Source: Nisaea acidiphila (lineage in GTDB: Bacteria; Pseudomonadota; Alphaproteobacteria; Thalassobaculales; Thalassobaculaceae). Taken from it: a stretch of 64,000 nucleotides of DNA. The DNA lies in assembly GCF_024662015.1 (NCBI RefSeq), contig NZ_CP102480.1, positions 2,638,501-2,702,500 on the forward strand, given 5' to 3'. The position numbers and the translations under genes were made by a program. The notes under the pieces are model-generated. The model saw nothing but the letters and a program-made list of their open reading frames with translations. It was not told where the DNA came from and ran no database searches. Below, piece after piece: positions 15,734 through 23,871 of this stretch (its first letter is position 1; the number at the start of each line of letters is the position of its first letter).

Positions 15734-16666
15734 TTAATACTGGGTCTTCGGATCGACGAGATTGTTCGGCGCCTCGCCGCGGAACACCTTGGTGATCGCG
15801 TCCGCCACCTGCTGGGCGCCGCTCAGCGGATTGGTCTGCGCCGAGACATGGGGCCAGAGATCGACTTTGGGATGTTCCCAGAAGGGGCTCTCCTCCGGCA
15901 GAGGTTCGGTGCGGAAGACATCAAGCGCGGCATAGGCGATATGCCCGCTGTCGAGGGCCGCCAGCAGATCCTCCTCGACCACATGTCCGCCGCGGCCCGA
16001 ATTGATCACGAAGCTTCCCGCCGGCATCGCCGCCAGCGTCTCCGCGTTGATCACGCCTTCCGTTTCCGGCGTCAGCGGCAGAAGGCAGCAGAGGATCTCC
16101 GTCCGTTGCATGAACGGAATGAGCTGGTCCGCGCCGTGATAGCTCGTTACGCCTTCGATGATTTTTTCGCTCCGGCTCCAGCCAGCGGTGTCGAAGCCGA
16201 GCGCGGCGATCTTGGAAGCGGCATCGGCCCCCAGCGCACCGAGTCCGAGAATACCGACCTTGCGGCTCGCCGTGTCCGGCGCGGGCAGCGACTTCCAGGT
16301 CTTGGTCCGCCGCAGTTCCTCGTATTCCGGCGCCTGACGGTGGTAGCGCAGCACATGCAGCAGCACCCATTCGCTCATTGCCTGGGACATCCACGGGTCG
16401 ACCAGCCGCATGATCTGCACGCCCTCGGGCAGCTCCGGATCGGCGAAGATATGATCGACGCCCTGACCGAGGGAGCAGACGCATTTCAGGTTAGGAAACT
16501 GCTTCAGCGAACCCGGCGGCATCTTCCAGCCCAGCACGAATTCGACATCCTCCGGATTGCCGACCTCCGGCCAGGCGCGGAAATCGAGATCGGGGATCAG
16601 CTCCTTCAGGGATTTCTCCCAACCGGTGGCGGTATCGCTCGAGGAGCGGAAAAAGACGGCGGGCAT
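15734..16666 (-). CDS. Glyoxylate/hydroxypyruvate reductase-type D-2-hydroxyacid dehydrogenase
   Basis: A 310-residue protein of the GhrA branch. It has the NAD(P) motif GLGALG near residue 143, the catalytic arginine in INSGRGGHVVEEDLL, an acidic residue in the DVFRTEPLP region, and the catalytic His in WPHVSAQTNP. GhrA-type enzymes reduce glyoxylate and hydroxypyruvate. I start at 16666 (MPAVFFRSS), which fits the family N-terminus; the 26 residues upstream look non-coding. It is the second hydroxyacid dehydrogenase in the window and not a close copy of the one at 6.5 kb. Confidence 0.87.
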   Translation of the reverse strand: MPAVFFRSSSDTATGWEKSLKELIPDLDFRAWPEVGNPEDVEFVLGWKMPPGSLKQFPNLKCVCSLGQGVDHIFADPELPEGVQIMRLVDPWMSQAMSEWVLLHVLRYHRQAPEYEELRRTKTWKSLPAPDTASRKVGILGLGALGADAASKIAALGFDTAGWSRSEKIIEGVTSYHGADQLIPFMQRTEILCCLLPLTPETEGVINAETLAAMPAGSFVINSGRGGHVVEEDLLAALDSGHIAYAALDVFRTEPLPEESPFWEHPKVDLWPHVSAQTNPLSGAQQVADAITKVFRGEAPNNLVDPKTQY

Positions 16667-16827
16667 GGGACGCTCCGGAGATGTGTGGTCGAGGTGGGAT
16701 CTTGGTCCTAGCATGGCATCGGCCGTCCCGGCCAGTGCGGGCAAACCGCGCGCCGTAATATGCCCGTCACGACTATCGTCTAGTGTGCGCGCCCTTTTCC
16801 CGAACCGGATCCAGGAGGTAGGCCGGA

Positions 16828-17334
16828 ATGTTCGCGTGGTTCTCAGACAAGGTCGAAAAACATCGGAGCGGGATCGAAGGCACGGGCCTGCGGGCCGTGC
16901 GTGCGATCTCCGCGGGCGAGCTGCTGGTCATCAAGGGCGGCCATGTCTTCACGCGGGACCGCCGCGACGAACTGGCGAAGACGCTCGGTCCGTCCGAGAT
17001 CCAGATCGACGATGGCCTCTTCATCGGCCCGGACCGGCCGGAGGACCGGGATGCTGGGATGATGTATCTGAACCATTCCTGCGATCCCAATGTTGGCATC
17101 GTCGGGCAAATCTCGTTCCATGCGATGCGCGACATCGCGGTCGGAGAGGAGCTTGCCTTCGACTACGCGACGGGCGACGACGACGATTGGAGCATGGAGT
17201 GCCGGTGCGGGGCGGAAAACTGCCGCGGGACCGTGACCGGAGAGGACTGGAAACGGCCCGAGCTTCAGGTGCGCTACGAAGGCTGGTTCTCCGCCTATCT
17301 CGCGCGGAAGATCGCGGCGCTGAAGGGTGGTTGA
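16828..17334 (+). CDS. SET-domain protein (putative protein lysine methyltransferase)
   Basis: A 168-residue protein made of one SET domain. GIEGTGLRAVRAISAGELLV forms the N-terminal SET part, NHSCDPNVGIVG is the core motif for AdoMet and substrate binding, ELAFDYATGDDD carries the catalytic tyrosine, and a post-SET cysteine motif (CRCGAENCRG) completes it. Eukaryotic SET enzymes methylate histone lysines; small bacterial ones methylate other proteins, often with unknown targets. AGGAGG lies about 11 bp upstream of the ATG. It has no partner gene nearby. A clear domain call; the function is open. Confidence 0.85.
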   Translation: MFAWFSDKVEKHRSGIEGTGLRAVRAISAGELLVIKGGHVFTRDRRDELAKTLGPSEIQIDDGLFIGPDRPEDRDAGMMYLNHSCDPNVGIVGQISFHAMRDIAVGEELAFDYATGDDDDWSMECRCGAENCRGTVTGEDWKRPELQVRYEGWFSAYLARKIAALKGG

Positions 17335-17361
17335 ACCGCCACATTTACCCCGAACAAAAGT

Positions 17362-17388
17362 CGTCATCCCCGCTTTCGCGGGAATGAC
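17362..17388 (-). repeat. Single arm of the 82-bp repeat
   Basis: CGTCATCCCCGCTTTCGCGG and the following GAATGAC match the left arm of the 82-bp element in reverse orientation, without the other half. The hairpin lies between the convergent SET and phosphatase genes and may act as a transcript end. Confidence 0.7.
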
Positions 17389-17424
17389 AACTGTTTTGGT
17401 TCGTGAGAAGGCGAGCGCGCTCGC

Positions 17425-18204
17425 TCAGGCCTTCGAAAGAATCTCGAGCGCGGCGTCGTGCACCCGCTTGTCCCCGGAGGCGAGGATACGGTTGGTCGAC
17501 CCCGGGGCCGGGCGGTCTCCCTTCCAGTCGGTGACGATCCCGCCGGCGGCCTCGATCACCGGAACGATGGCGAGGAAATCGTAGTCCTGCAGGCCGGCCT
17601 CGACGCAGAGATCGACATGGCCGCTCGCAAGGGTCGCGAAATTGTGGCAGTCGCCGCCGAAGACCTGGTAGCGCGTTACGTCGCGGAGCGCGGCATAGGT
17701 TTCCTCGACACCGTCGAACATGCTCGGCGAGGTGGCGGCGAGGATGGCGTCCGACATGGCGGCACAGGACCGGACCGTCACCGGCGAGCCGTTCTTTCGC
17801 GTCATGAAGTCCGCGCCGCCGACGAAACGCTCGTCCAGCACCGGCATATCGATCACGCCGAGAACCGGCGATCCGTTCTCGACCAGGCCGATCAGCGTGC
17901 CGAAACGGGGGCTGCCGGTGATGAAGGCCTTGGTGCCGTCGATCGGGTCGAGCGACCAGACGAACTCCGCGTCGCCGCGCACCGTGCCGAATTCCTCGCC
18001 GGCGATGCCGTGCTCCGGATAGCGCTCCTCGATCAGGGCGCGCATGACCTTCTCGGCCGTGCGGTCGGCGATGGTGACCGGACTCTCGTCGGCCTTGGCC
18101 TCGATGCTGACGCCGAAATTATGATAGCGGCGGATCACGCCGCGCGCGGCATCGGCGAGGGAACAGGCGAAGGCTGCGAGTTCGGCGGTGGAGGGGCGGG
18201 TCAT
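17425..18204 (-). CDS. hisN: Inositol-monophosphatase family protein, probable histidinol-phosphatase
   Basis: A 259-residue Mg-dependent phosphatase. Metal ligands are visible in GEEFG (about residue 70) and LDPIDGTKAFITG (about 87-100), with the second acidic site in LQDYDFLAIVPVIEAAGG. DGTKAFITGSPRFGTLIGL is typical of the HisN branch that dephosphorylates histidinol phosphate in actinobacteria and alphaproteobacteria. Inositol-1-phosphate or 3'-phosphoadenosine phosphate phosphatase is the alternative. No other his gene is near. Confidence 0.8.
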   Translation of the reverse strand: MTRPSTAELAAFACSLADAARGVIRRYHNFGVSIEAKADESPVTIADRTAEKVMRALIEERYPEHGIAGEEFGTVRGDAEFVWSLDPIDGTKAFITGSPRFGTLIGLVENGSPVLGVIDMPVLDERFVGGADFMTRKNGSPVTVRSCAAMSDAILAATSPSMFDGVEETYAALRDVTRYQVFGGDCHNFATLASGHVDLCVEAGLQDYDFLAIVPVIEAAGGIVTDWKGDRPAPGSTNRILASGDKRVHDAALEILSKA

Positions 18205-18221
18205 GTCTTCACTCCGGAATT

Positions 18222-18250
18222 GAAAAAGCCGGGCAGCGGGTGCCCGGCTT
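18222..18250 (-). terminator. Rho-independent terminator of the cytochrome c gene
   Basis: On the minus strand the order is AGCCGGGCA stem arm, a 5-base loop, the matching arm TGCCCGGCT, then a T-run (A-run at 18223-18227 on the plus strand). The perfect 9-bp stem is 30 bp after the cytochrome c stop and ahead of the hisN-like start. Confidence 0.8.
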
Positions 18251-18279
18251 CGTCAGACAGTCTCGATCGATAGACGGGA

Positions 18280-18882
18280 TCAGCCGCCGGAGGCCGCGTT
18301 GTAGGCGTCCTGGGCCGCCTGGATCTCTTCGGTCGTCGGCAGCGCCGCCGGGCTGTCGGCCAGCGAGCGCAGATAGGCGACCAGATCGGCGCGGTCGGAG
18401 GCTTTTTTGATGCCTGCGAAGTTCATCTTCGTGCCCGGCGCGTAGTCCTTCGGCTTTTTGAGGAACTTGTTCAGCGAGCTGTAGGTCCAGTTCGGCGTCT
18501 CGCCGGAGGACTTGATGGCATCGGAATAGGCGAAGCCGTCAATATGGCCCTTATCGGCATTCACGACGTTCCAGAGATTCGGGCCGACCTTGTTCGGGCC
18601 TCCCTTATCGAAGCTATGGCAAGCTGCGCATTTCTTCGCATCTTTCTGACCGGCGGCGACATCCGCTGTCGCCAGCAGTCCGAGAATCGGTTCGACCGGG
18701 GCCGGGCCGGAGGGCGCCGCGGCAGGTGCCGCGCCGTTGCCGCTCAATTCGATCGGATAGGCATTCTCTTCGAGGTCCGTCGGATGGACCAGCACGCCCG
18801 CGAACTTGCCGACGCCCATCAGAAGCAGGCCGCCACAGAGAACGCCCGCGGCGATCTTGTTGAATTCAAGAGAAGATGACAT
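18280..18882 (-). CDS. Membrane-anchored c-type cytochrome (CycM-like)
   Basis: A 200-residue protein: an uncleaved N-terminal membrane anchor (about residues 10-30), a Pro/Ala-rich linker (about 50-65), then a class I cytochrome c domain with haem site CAACH near residue 85 and the sixth ligand Met in PGTKMNFAG. Such anchored cytochromes carry electrons from the bc1 complex to the terminal oxidase. The order of this gene divergent from kdsB and pheA is a common alphaproteobacterial arrangement. Its own terminator follows. Confidence 0.9.
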   Translation of the reverse strand: MSSSLEFNKIAAGVLCGGLLLMGVGKFAGVLVHPTDLEENAYPIELSGNGAAPAAAPSGPAPVEPILGLLATADVAAGQKDAKKCAACHSFDKGGPNKVGPNLWNVVNADKGHIDGFAYSDAIKSSGETPNWTYSSLNKFLKKPKDYAPGTKMNFAGIKKASDRADLVAYLRSLADSPAALPTTEEIQAAQDAYNAASGG

Positions 18883-19131
18883 GCCGAACCCTCGTCCCGC
18901 CTTTGTTTCCCGCCGCTGCGGCGCCTCGTTGGACGTCGCGCGGACCAGCTTATCTCACATTCCGGCCGCAGTGCCAAAATCGGTGGCGACAGGCCGGGAA
19001 CAGTTTCCTATAAGGTTCCGCCTCTTAAGACGCAAGTCCGGACATGGAGTTGCGTTCAAGAGGGGGAAGAGCGGCGCGCGACATTTCGCCGCGCCGCGGG
19101 CATGAAATCGTGTCCGGGAGGAAGGACCGCG

Positions 19132-19887
19132 ATGGCGGCGAATGCGAAACCCAGCAACCCGATCGTGCTGATTCCGGCGCGCATGAAATCAGAGCGCCTG
19201 CCGGACAAACCGCTGGCGCCAATTGCCGGCGAGCCGATGATCGTGCACGTGATCCGCCGGGCCGAGGAGGCGAAGCTCGGCCGGGTCGCGGTCGCCTGCG
19301 CCGAACAGGAGATCGCCGACGCGGTGCGCGCGGCGGGCGGCGAGGCTGTGCTGACGGACCCGGGCCACCCCTCCGGCTCCGACCGGATCTGGGAAGCTTT
19401 GCTGAAGCTCGACCCCGAGGGCAAACACGATGCCATCGTCAACATCCAGGGCGACCTGCCGGTGCTCGATCCGGCGGTGCCGCGGGCGACGCTGGCTCTG
19501 CTCGACCGGGCGGAGGTGGATATCGGCGGCCCGGCCGCCCCGATCGTGGACGAGGACGACATCACCAATCCGAGCGTGACCAAGCCGGTCGTCGCCTGGG
19601 AAGCGGACGGCAGCCGGGGCCGCGCGCTTTATTTCAGCCGCGCCACGGTGCCTTACGGGCCGGGGCCGCTGTTTCATTTCATCGGTCTCTATGCCTATCG
19701 CCGCGCCGCGCTGGAGCGTTTCGTCGCCCTGCCGCCCTCGCCGCTGGAGCTGCGCGAGAAGCTGGAGCAGCTCCGCGCGCTGGAGGCCGGGATGCGGCTC
19801 GACGTGGCCCGCGTTGACACCGTTCCGCTCGGTGTCGATACTCCCGCGGACCTTGAGAAGGCCCGAAAAATCCTCGAAAAACAGTAA
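19132..19887 (+). CDS. kdsB: 3-deoxy-manno-octulosonate cytidylyltransferase
   Basis: A 251-residue protein that activates Kdo as CMP-Kdo for lipopolysaccharide core synthesis. The N-terminal nucleotide-binding motif is [20 protein letters not shown], followed by [12 protein letters not shown] and [11 protein letters not shown], all classic KdsB features. ATG at 19132 has AGGAAGGA upstream. pheA follows after 17 bp, so they are probably co-transcribed. Its product is used by the waaA gene at 57 kb. Confidence 0.95.
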   Translation: MAANAKPSNPIVLIPARMKSERLPDKPLAPIAGEPMIVHVIRRAEEAKLGRVAVACAEQEIADAVRAAGGEAVLTDPGHPSGSDRIWEALLKLDPEGKHDAIVNIQGDLPVLDPAVPRATLALLDRAEVDIGGPAAPIVDEDDITNPSVTKPVVAWEADGSRGRALYFSRATVPYGPGPLFHFIGLYAYRRAALERFVALPPSPLELREKLEQLRALEAGMRLDVARVDTVPLGVDTPADLEKARKILEKQ

Positions 19888-19904
19888 GTCCGAAAGTCAG
19901 TCCC

Positions 19905-20780
19905 GTGACCGAGCAGAAACAGAAGATCGCCTTCCAGGGCGAGCCAGGCGCAAACTCCCACATGGCCTGCCAGGCCGCCCGCCCCGACCTGGAGCCGCTG
20001 CCCTGTCAGAGCTTTGAGGACATGCTGGAAGCGGTGAAGACCGGCGAGGCGCTGCTGGCCATGGTCCCGGTCGAGAATTCCGTCGCCGGCCGGGTCGCCG
20101 ACATCCACCACCTGCTGCCCGAATCCGGTCTCTACATCATCGGCGAGCATTACCAGCGCATCAACGCGATGCTGCTCGGCGTGCCGGGTGCGAAGATCTC
20201 CGACGTGAAGGAGATCCGCTCCCATGTCCATGCGCTCGCCCAGTCGCGCAAACTGATGGCCGAGCTCGGCGCCAAGCCGGTGCAGCATGCCGACACCGCC
20301 GGTGCCGCGCGCTTCATTGCGGAGCAGGGCGACAAGTCCATCGCCGCCATCGGCCCGCGTCTCGCGGCCGAACTCTACGGTCTCGACATCCTGCGCGAGA
20401 GCGTGGAGGACGCGGAGCACAACACAACGCGCTTCCTGATCATGGCCCGCGAGGGGATCATGCCGCCCGCCGATAACGGGCCGTGCGTGACCACCATCAT
20501 CTTCCGCGTGCGCAGCGTGCCCGCCGCGCTCTACAAGGCGCTCGGCGGCTTCGCCACCAACGGCATTAACCTGACGAAGCTGGAATCCTATCTCGTCGAC
20601 GGCAAGTTCACCGCCGCCCAGTTCTATGTCGACGCCGAGGGCCATCCGGAGGAGACGCCGCTGAAGCTGGCGCTCGAGGAGCTGCATTTCTTCTGCCCGA
20701 AAGGCGCGGTCCGCATCCTCGGCACCTATCCGGCGCACAAGTTCCGCATCGAACAGATCATCAACGGCCCCGTCGCCTGA
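19905..20780 (+). CDS. pheA: Prephenate dehydratase
   Basis: A 291-residue monofunctional enzyme converting prephenate to phenylpyruvate in phenylalanine synthesis. The catalytic domain (IAFQGEPGANSHMA at the start, VPVENSVAGRV, and NTTRFLIMA near residue 170) is followed by a C-terminal ACT regulatory domain from about residue 195 that binds phenylalanine; its ESYLVDG segment is a recognisable ESRP variant. GTG start, 17 bp after kdsB. Confidence 0.94.
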   Translation: MTEQKQKIAFQGEPGANSHMACQAARPDLEPLPCQSFEDMLEAVKTGEALLAMVPVENSVAGRVADIHHLLPESGLYIIGEHYQRINAMLLGVPGAKISDVKEIRSHVHALAQSRKLMAELGAKPVQHADTAGAARFIAEQGDKSIAAIGPRLAAELYGLDILRESVEDAEHNTTRFLIMAREGIMPPADNGPCVTTIIFRVRSVPAALYKALGGFATNGINLTKLESYLVDGKFTAAQFYVDAEGHPEETPLKLALEELHFFCPKGAVRILGTYPAHKFRIEQIINGPVA

Positions 20781-20815
20781 CCGGCGGCGCGACGCCAATT
20801 CAAGGGAGCCCATCC

Positions 20816-21112
20816 ATGCCTTATGCCGTCATCGCCCGCGACAAGCCCGGCGCGCTCGAGGAGCGCGTGAAGCACCGCCCGGCCCATGTCGAGTATCTGA
20901 AGTCGAAGATGGACCTTATCCTCTGCGGCGGCGCCACCCTCGGCGGCGCGGACGAGAGCATGGACGGCAGCCTCTTGATCCTCGATACCGAGGACCGCGC
21001 GGTGGCCGAGGATTTCGCCAAGAACGACCCCTTCGCCCTGAACGGCGTGTTCGAGGCGGTGATCGTCACCCCGTGGCGGAAGACGATCTGGGACAAGGCG
21101 CTGCAGGGCTGA
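20816..21112 (+). CDS. YciI-family protein
   Basis: A 98-residue ferredoxin-like-fold protein (YCII domain). Family marks are the N-terminal YAVIARDKPGALEERVKHRPAH with a conserved His, and FAKNDPFALNGVFEAVIVTPW near the end with the conserved Asp. These proteins are related to muconolactone isomerase-like enzymes, but their reaction is generally unknown. It follows pheA by 35 bp and is likely in the same transcript. Confidence 0.88.
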   Translation: MPYAVIARDKPGALEERVKHRPAHVEYLKSKMDLILCGGATLGGADESMDGSLLILDTEDRAVAEDFAKNDPFALNGVFEAVIVTPWRKTIWDKALQG

Positions 21113-21144
21113 CGCGAACCGCACGCCCCCCTCTTACCCTAACG

Positions 21145-21176
21145 GTCGTCATCCCCATTTGCATGGGGATGACGAC
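21145..21176. repeat. Single right arm of the 82-bp repeat
   Basis: GTCGTCATCCCC, an 8-base centre and GGGGATGACGAC make a perfect 12-bp inverted repeat, equal to the CATGGGGATGACG end of the full elements. It sits in the gap after the YciI gene. Confidence 0.75.
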
Positions 21177-21305
21177 CGGGTATGGGTTCGCGCCACGCGC
21201 TTATCCAATCCCAACCCCCTGTCGAAGCGATAGACGATCCCCCGCCGATCCCCGACACTGATCCCGCGCAAGGGCCGCGAAGACGGTCCCGCAAGGGAGG
21301 TACGG

Positions 21306-22361
21306 ATGGCGAAGACAAGGATCGCGGTGGCCGGGGCCGGCCTGATCGGGCAGGAGCATTGCAAGCTGATCGCGGCCTCGGACGCGGCCGAGCTTGCCGG
21401 CATCGCCGACCCGGCGCCGGCGGCGCGGGGCTACGCGGCGAGCCTCGGCGTCCCGCATTTCGACGATCTCGAAACGATGCTGGACGAGACCGGGCCCGGC
21501 GGCGCGGTCGTCGCCCTGCCGACCGGCCTGCACCTGTCGGCGGGCCGCGCCTGCATCGCCCGTGATATTCCTTGCCTGATGGAGAAACCGGTCGCGGCGA
21601 CCCTGAAGGAGGCGTTCGAGCTGGCAAGGGCGAGCGAGGCGGCGGGGATCCCCGTCCTTGTCGGCCATCACCGGCGCCACAGCGTCGATATCCGGTTGGC
21701 CCGCGAGACCGTCGCGAGCGGCGGGCTCGGCCGCATCGTGACGGTGAGCGGCATGTCCTGGGTCGACAAGCCGGACAAATATTTCGACGTCGCCTGGCGC
21801 CGGCAGGAGGGCGGCGGCACGCTCTTGATCAACCTGATCCACGATATCGACTGCCTGCGCTTCATCCTCGGCGAGATAAGCCGGGTCAGTGCCTTCACCT
21901 CGAATGCGGTGCGCGGCCTCGATGTCGAGGATACGGCGAGTGTCTCTTTCGAGTTCGAGAGCGGCGTGCTCGGCGGCTTCACCATCAGCGACGCGGTCGC
22001 CTCGCCCTATAGCTGGGAGCGGACCTCGGGCCAGGCGCTCTATTTCCCGCACCAGCCGGAAAACTACCTCTTCATCGGCGGCCGCGACGGCGCGCTCGAG
22101 GTGCCGACCATGGAACACTGGCATCACGGGGCCGGCGGCGGCGACTGGCAGAGCGAACTCTTCCGCGAGACCCTGCCGCTCGACGGCAGCCAGACCTACG
22201 AGAACCAGCTCGCGCATTTCCTGAAGGTGATCGACGGCGACGAGCCGCCGGTGATCGATGCCGAGGACGGCGCCCGCACGCTCGCCGTGCTGCTCGCTGT
22301 GAAGACGGCGGCAAGAGAGGGGCGCGTGGTCGAGGTCGCGGAGATGCTGGAGGGACTTTAG
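21306..22361 (+). CDS. Gfo/Idh/MocA-family oxidoreductase
   Basis: A 351-residue NAD(P)-dependent oxidoreductase. The Rossmann motif GAGLIGQEHC is at about residue 10, then EKPVAATL with the conserved lysine near residue 97, and the C-terminal alpha/beta domain with GGTLLINLIHDIDCLRFILG containing the catalytic His/Asp pair. Family members act on sugars, inositols or amino-sugar derivatives. The gene is flanked by repeat-containing gaps with no pathway neighbours, so the substrate cannot be inferred. SD-like GGGAGG lies about 7 bp before the ATG. Confidence 0.88.
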   Translation: MAKTRIAVAGAGLIGQEHCKLIAASDAAELAGIADPAPAARGYAASLGVPHFDDLETMLDETGPGGAVVALPTGLHLSAGRACIARDIPCLMEKPVAATLKEAFELARASEAAGIPVLVGHHRRHSVDIRLARETVASGGLGRIVTVSGMSWVDKPDKYFDVAWRRQEGGGTLLINLIHDIDCLRFILGEISRVSAFTSNAVRGLDVEDTASVSFEFESGVLGGFTISDAVASPYSWERTSGQALYFPHQPENYLFIGGRDGALEVPTMEHWHHGAGGGDWQSELFRETLPLDGSQTYENQLAHFLKVIDGDEPPVIDAEDGARTLAVLLAVKTAAREGRVVEVAEMLEGL

Positions 22362-22426
22362 GGGAGTGAGCGATCGATTGAGGCGTATTTTACCATGGGC
22401 TCGCTTTCCTTCCCATTTCCACTGGT

Positions 22427-22508
22427 CGTCATTCCCGCGAAAGCGGGGACCCAGCGAGCATAGAGCCGAGCCCGTCTTCCCTGGGTCCCCATTTGCATGG
22501 GGATGACG
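22427..22508 (+). repeat. 82-bp palindromic repeat, copy 2
   Basis: Same orientation and almost the same sequence as the copy at 1209, from CGTCATTCCCGCG to GGGGATGACG. It is followed directly by a second conserved segment (22509-22640) that also follows the copy at 23506. Confidence 0.88.
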
Positions 22509-22640
22509 ACCTGGGTCTGGGGGGTAAGTGATTGCCCTCGTTCCCCCTCGAAAGTCGCCGTCCCGGACCCCGATCCGGGATCCACTCTCCGACGCGTCAT
22601 TCCCGTCGCCAGTGGTTCCCGACCTCCGTCGGGATGACGG
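22509..22640 (+). repeat. Composite repeat, segment B copy 1
   Basis: About 130 bp with a central CTCGAAAGTCGCCGTCCCGG stretch, a GATCCGGGATCC palindrome, GACGCGTCA and a closing CCCGAC/GTCGGG hairpin. The same series occurs at 23588-23720 with scattered substitutions. It holds no convincing ORF. Confidence 0.7.
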
Positions 22641-22838
22641 TCACAATGCGTGTCTCATCATTTCCTGCTCCCCGGGGTCCCACTGTCCGTTCGTTCGGTC
22701 CGGCGACGGAACCGACGGAGCCCGCGACCGGAGGTAGCGGAGCATGTCGGCCGCGCCGGCCGCCGACGCGCCCCTGAACCTCAGGCGCTGTTCGAACGTC
22801 GTCTCGATATTTTCCGGACTGGGTACGCGGTCGTCCAT
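22641..22838 (-). CDS. Small ORF divergent from hxlR, possibly truncated by the repeat
   Basis: 65 residues starting MDDRVPSPENIETTFEQ, with GGGAG about 10 bp upstream of the ATG. The first 45 residues look like a soluble protein with a helical AADMLRYLRS segment; the last part and stop abut repeat segment B, so a longer gene may have been cut by the repeat. HxlR regulators often control a divergent neighbour, and this ORF begins just downstream of the operator pair. No family recognised. It could also be non-coding. Confidence 0.35.
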   Translation of the reverse strand: MDDRVPSPENIETTFEQRLRFRGASAAGAADMLRYLRSRAPSVPSPDRTNGQWDPGEQEMMRHAL

Positions 22839-22873
22839 GGCGGGTGCTCCCGTTTCTGCGGCGAAGGAAAAAA

Positions 22874-22890
22874 ACTTGTCTTTTGCAAGT
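22874..22890. promoter_or_regulatory. HxlR-type operator 1
   Basis: ACTTGTCTTTTGCAAGT, a 17-bp dyad with one mismatched arm position. Its centre is 37 bp from that of operator 2 in the gap between the hxlR gene and the divergent small ORF. Confidence 0.65.
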
Positions 22891-22910
22891 AAAAATCAGA
22901 TAGAACGACA

Positions 22911-22927
22911 ACTTGCTTTTTGCAAGT
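22911..22927. promoter_or_regulatory. HxlR-type operator 2
   Basis: ACTTGCTTTTTGCAAGT, a perfect 6-bp inverted repeat around TTTTT, ending 20 bp before the hxlR start. It likely overlaps the promoter and would mediate autoregulation. Confidence 0.7.
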
Positions 22928-22947
22928 GATTTTCCTAAATTGGGTCC

Positions 22948-23397
22948 ATGGAAAACACGAACAAGCTCCGCACGAGCGGATGTCCGGTCGCCTTCGGTCT
23001 CGATATTTTCGGGGATCGCTGGAGCCTGCTGATCATCCGCGACATGATGCTGCACGGCAAGAAAACCTACGGGGATTTCCTCGAAGGGGGCGAGGGCATC
23101 TCCACCAACATCCTCGCCGCCCGCCTGAAGCAGTTCGAGGCCCAGGGGATCGTCGCGAAGTCACGCGACCCGGACAGCGGCCGCAGCTATCTCTACCACC
23201 TGACGGACAAGGGCCGCGATCTGGCGCCGATCCTGTTCGACATCATTCTCTGGAGCGGCAAATACGACGCGCGGCCTTTCGCCCGCAAGGGCGTGCTGAA
23301 CAGACTGAAGGAGGACAGGCCGGGCATGGAGGCGAGGGTGCGGTCCGGTGAACTTGCGCCGATTCAGCCCGAACCGGTGAACGGGGCGGAGGACTGA
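22948..23397 (+). CDS. HxlR-family transcriptional regulator
   Basis: A 149-residue protein. The family motif CPVAFGLDIFGDRWSLLIIRDM comes at the N-terminus, followed by the winged helix (YGDFLEGGEGISTNILAARLKQFEAQGIV) and the wing with YLYHLTDKG. The extended C-terminus to PFARKG and beyond is normal for the family. HxlR proteins sense reactive electrophiles, redox change or small ligands. Two matching palindromes upstream are probable binding sites. The gene and its operators are enclosed by two copies of a composite repeat. Confidence 0.9.
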   Translation: MENTNKLRTSGCPVAFGLDIFGDRWSLLIIRDMMLHGKKTYGDFLEGGEGISTNILAARLKQFEAQGIVAKSRDPDSGRSYLYHLTDKGRDLAPILFDIILWSGKYDARPFARKGVLNRLKEDRPGMEARVRSGELAPIQPEPVNGAED

Positions 23398-23505
23398 GCC
23401 GAACCGAAGGAACGGGCCGCCGAGGGCGCGGAATTGAGTTGTGTGTCCCCTTAACTCGTCCCCTTAACTCCCAGTGATTGCTTCTTCCATCCCATTCCAA
23501 TCTGT

Positions 23506-23587
23506 CGTCATTCCCGCAAACGCGGGGACCCAGGGAGCGTAGAGCGTCACCCGTCTTCCCTGGGTCCCCATTTGCATGGGGATGACG
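23506..23587 (+). repeat. 82-bp palindromic repeat, copy 3
   Basis: Same orientation as copies 1 and 2, with one base changed in the left hairpin loop (CGCAAACGCGG). It is 1079 bp from copy 2 and also followed by segment B. Short direct repeats of GTCCCCTTAACT lie just upstream, near 23452-23471. Confidence 0.88.
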
Positions 23588-23720
23588 ACATGAGTTTGGG
23601 GGAGTGAGATGTCCCCTCGTTTCACCCTCGAAAGTCGCCGTCCCGGACTCCGATCCGGGATCCATTCTCTGACGCGTCACTCCCGTCCCCAGTGGATCCC
23701 GACGTTCGTCGGGATTATGG
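23588..23720 (+). repeat. Composite repeat, segment B copy 2
   Basis: Matches 22509-22640 over its whole length, with the same internal GATCCGGGATCC palindrome and closing hairpin CCCGAC/GTCGGG. Differences are scattered substitutions, so the copies are not recent. Confidence 0.7.
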
Positions 23721-23871
23721 GTGGAAAGTGCGGGAAATTAAGTGATGTGTCCCCTGAATTCGCTGAATTCGCGCTTGTTTCCCTCAAATCGGACTTTTGT
23801 ATGGATGACGGTTGGTGCCGGCCGACGCGTCCTCCATAGTTCAGCCTTCGGCAATTGATGGAGGAGCCGCC

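Noticed and set aside
22427-23720. CRISPR array from repeated palindromes
   Set aside because: Only two widely spaced composite copies, no regular spacers and no cas genes.
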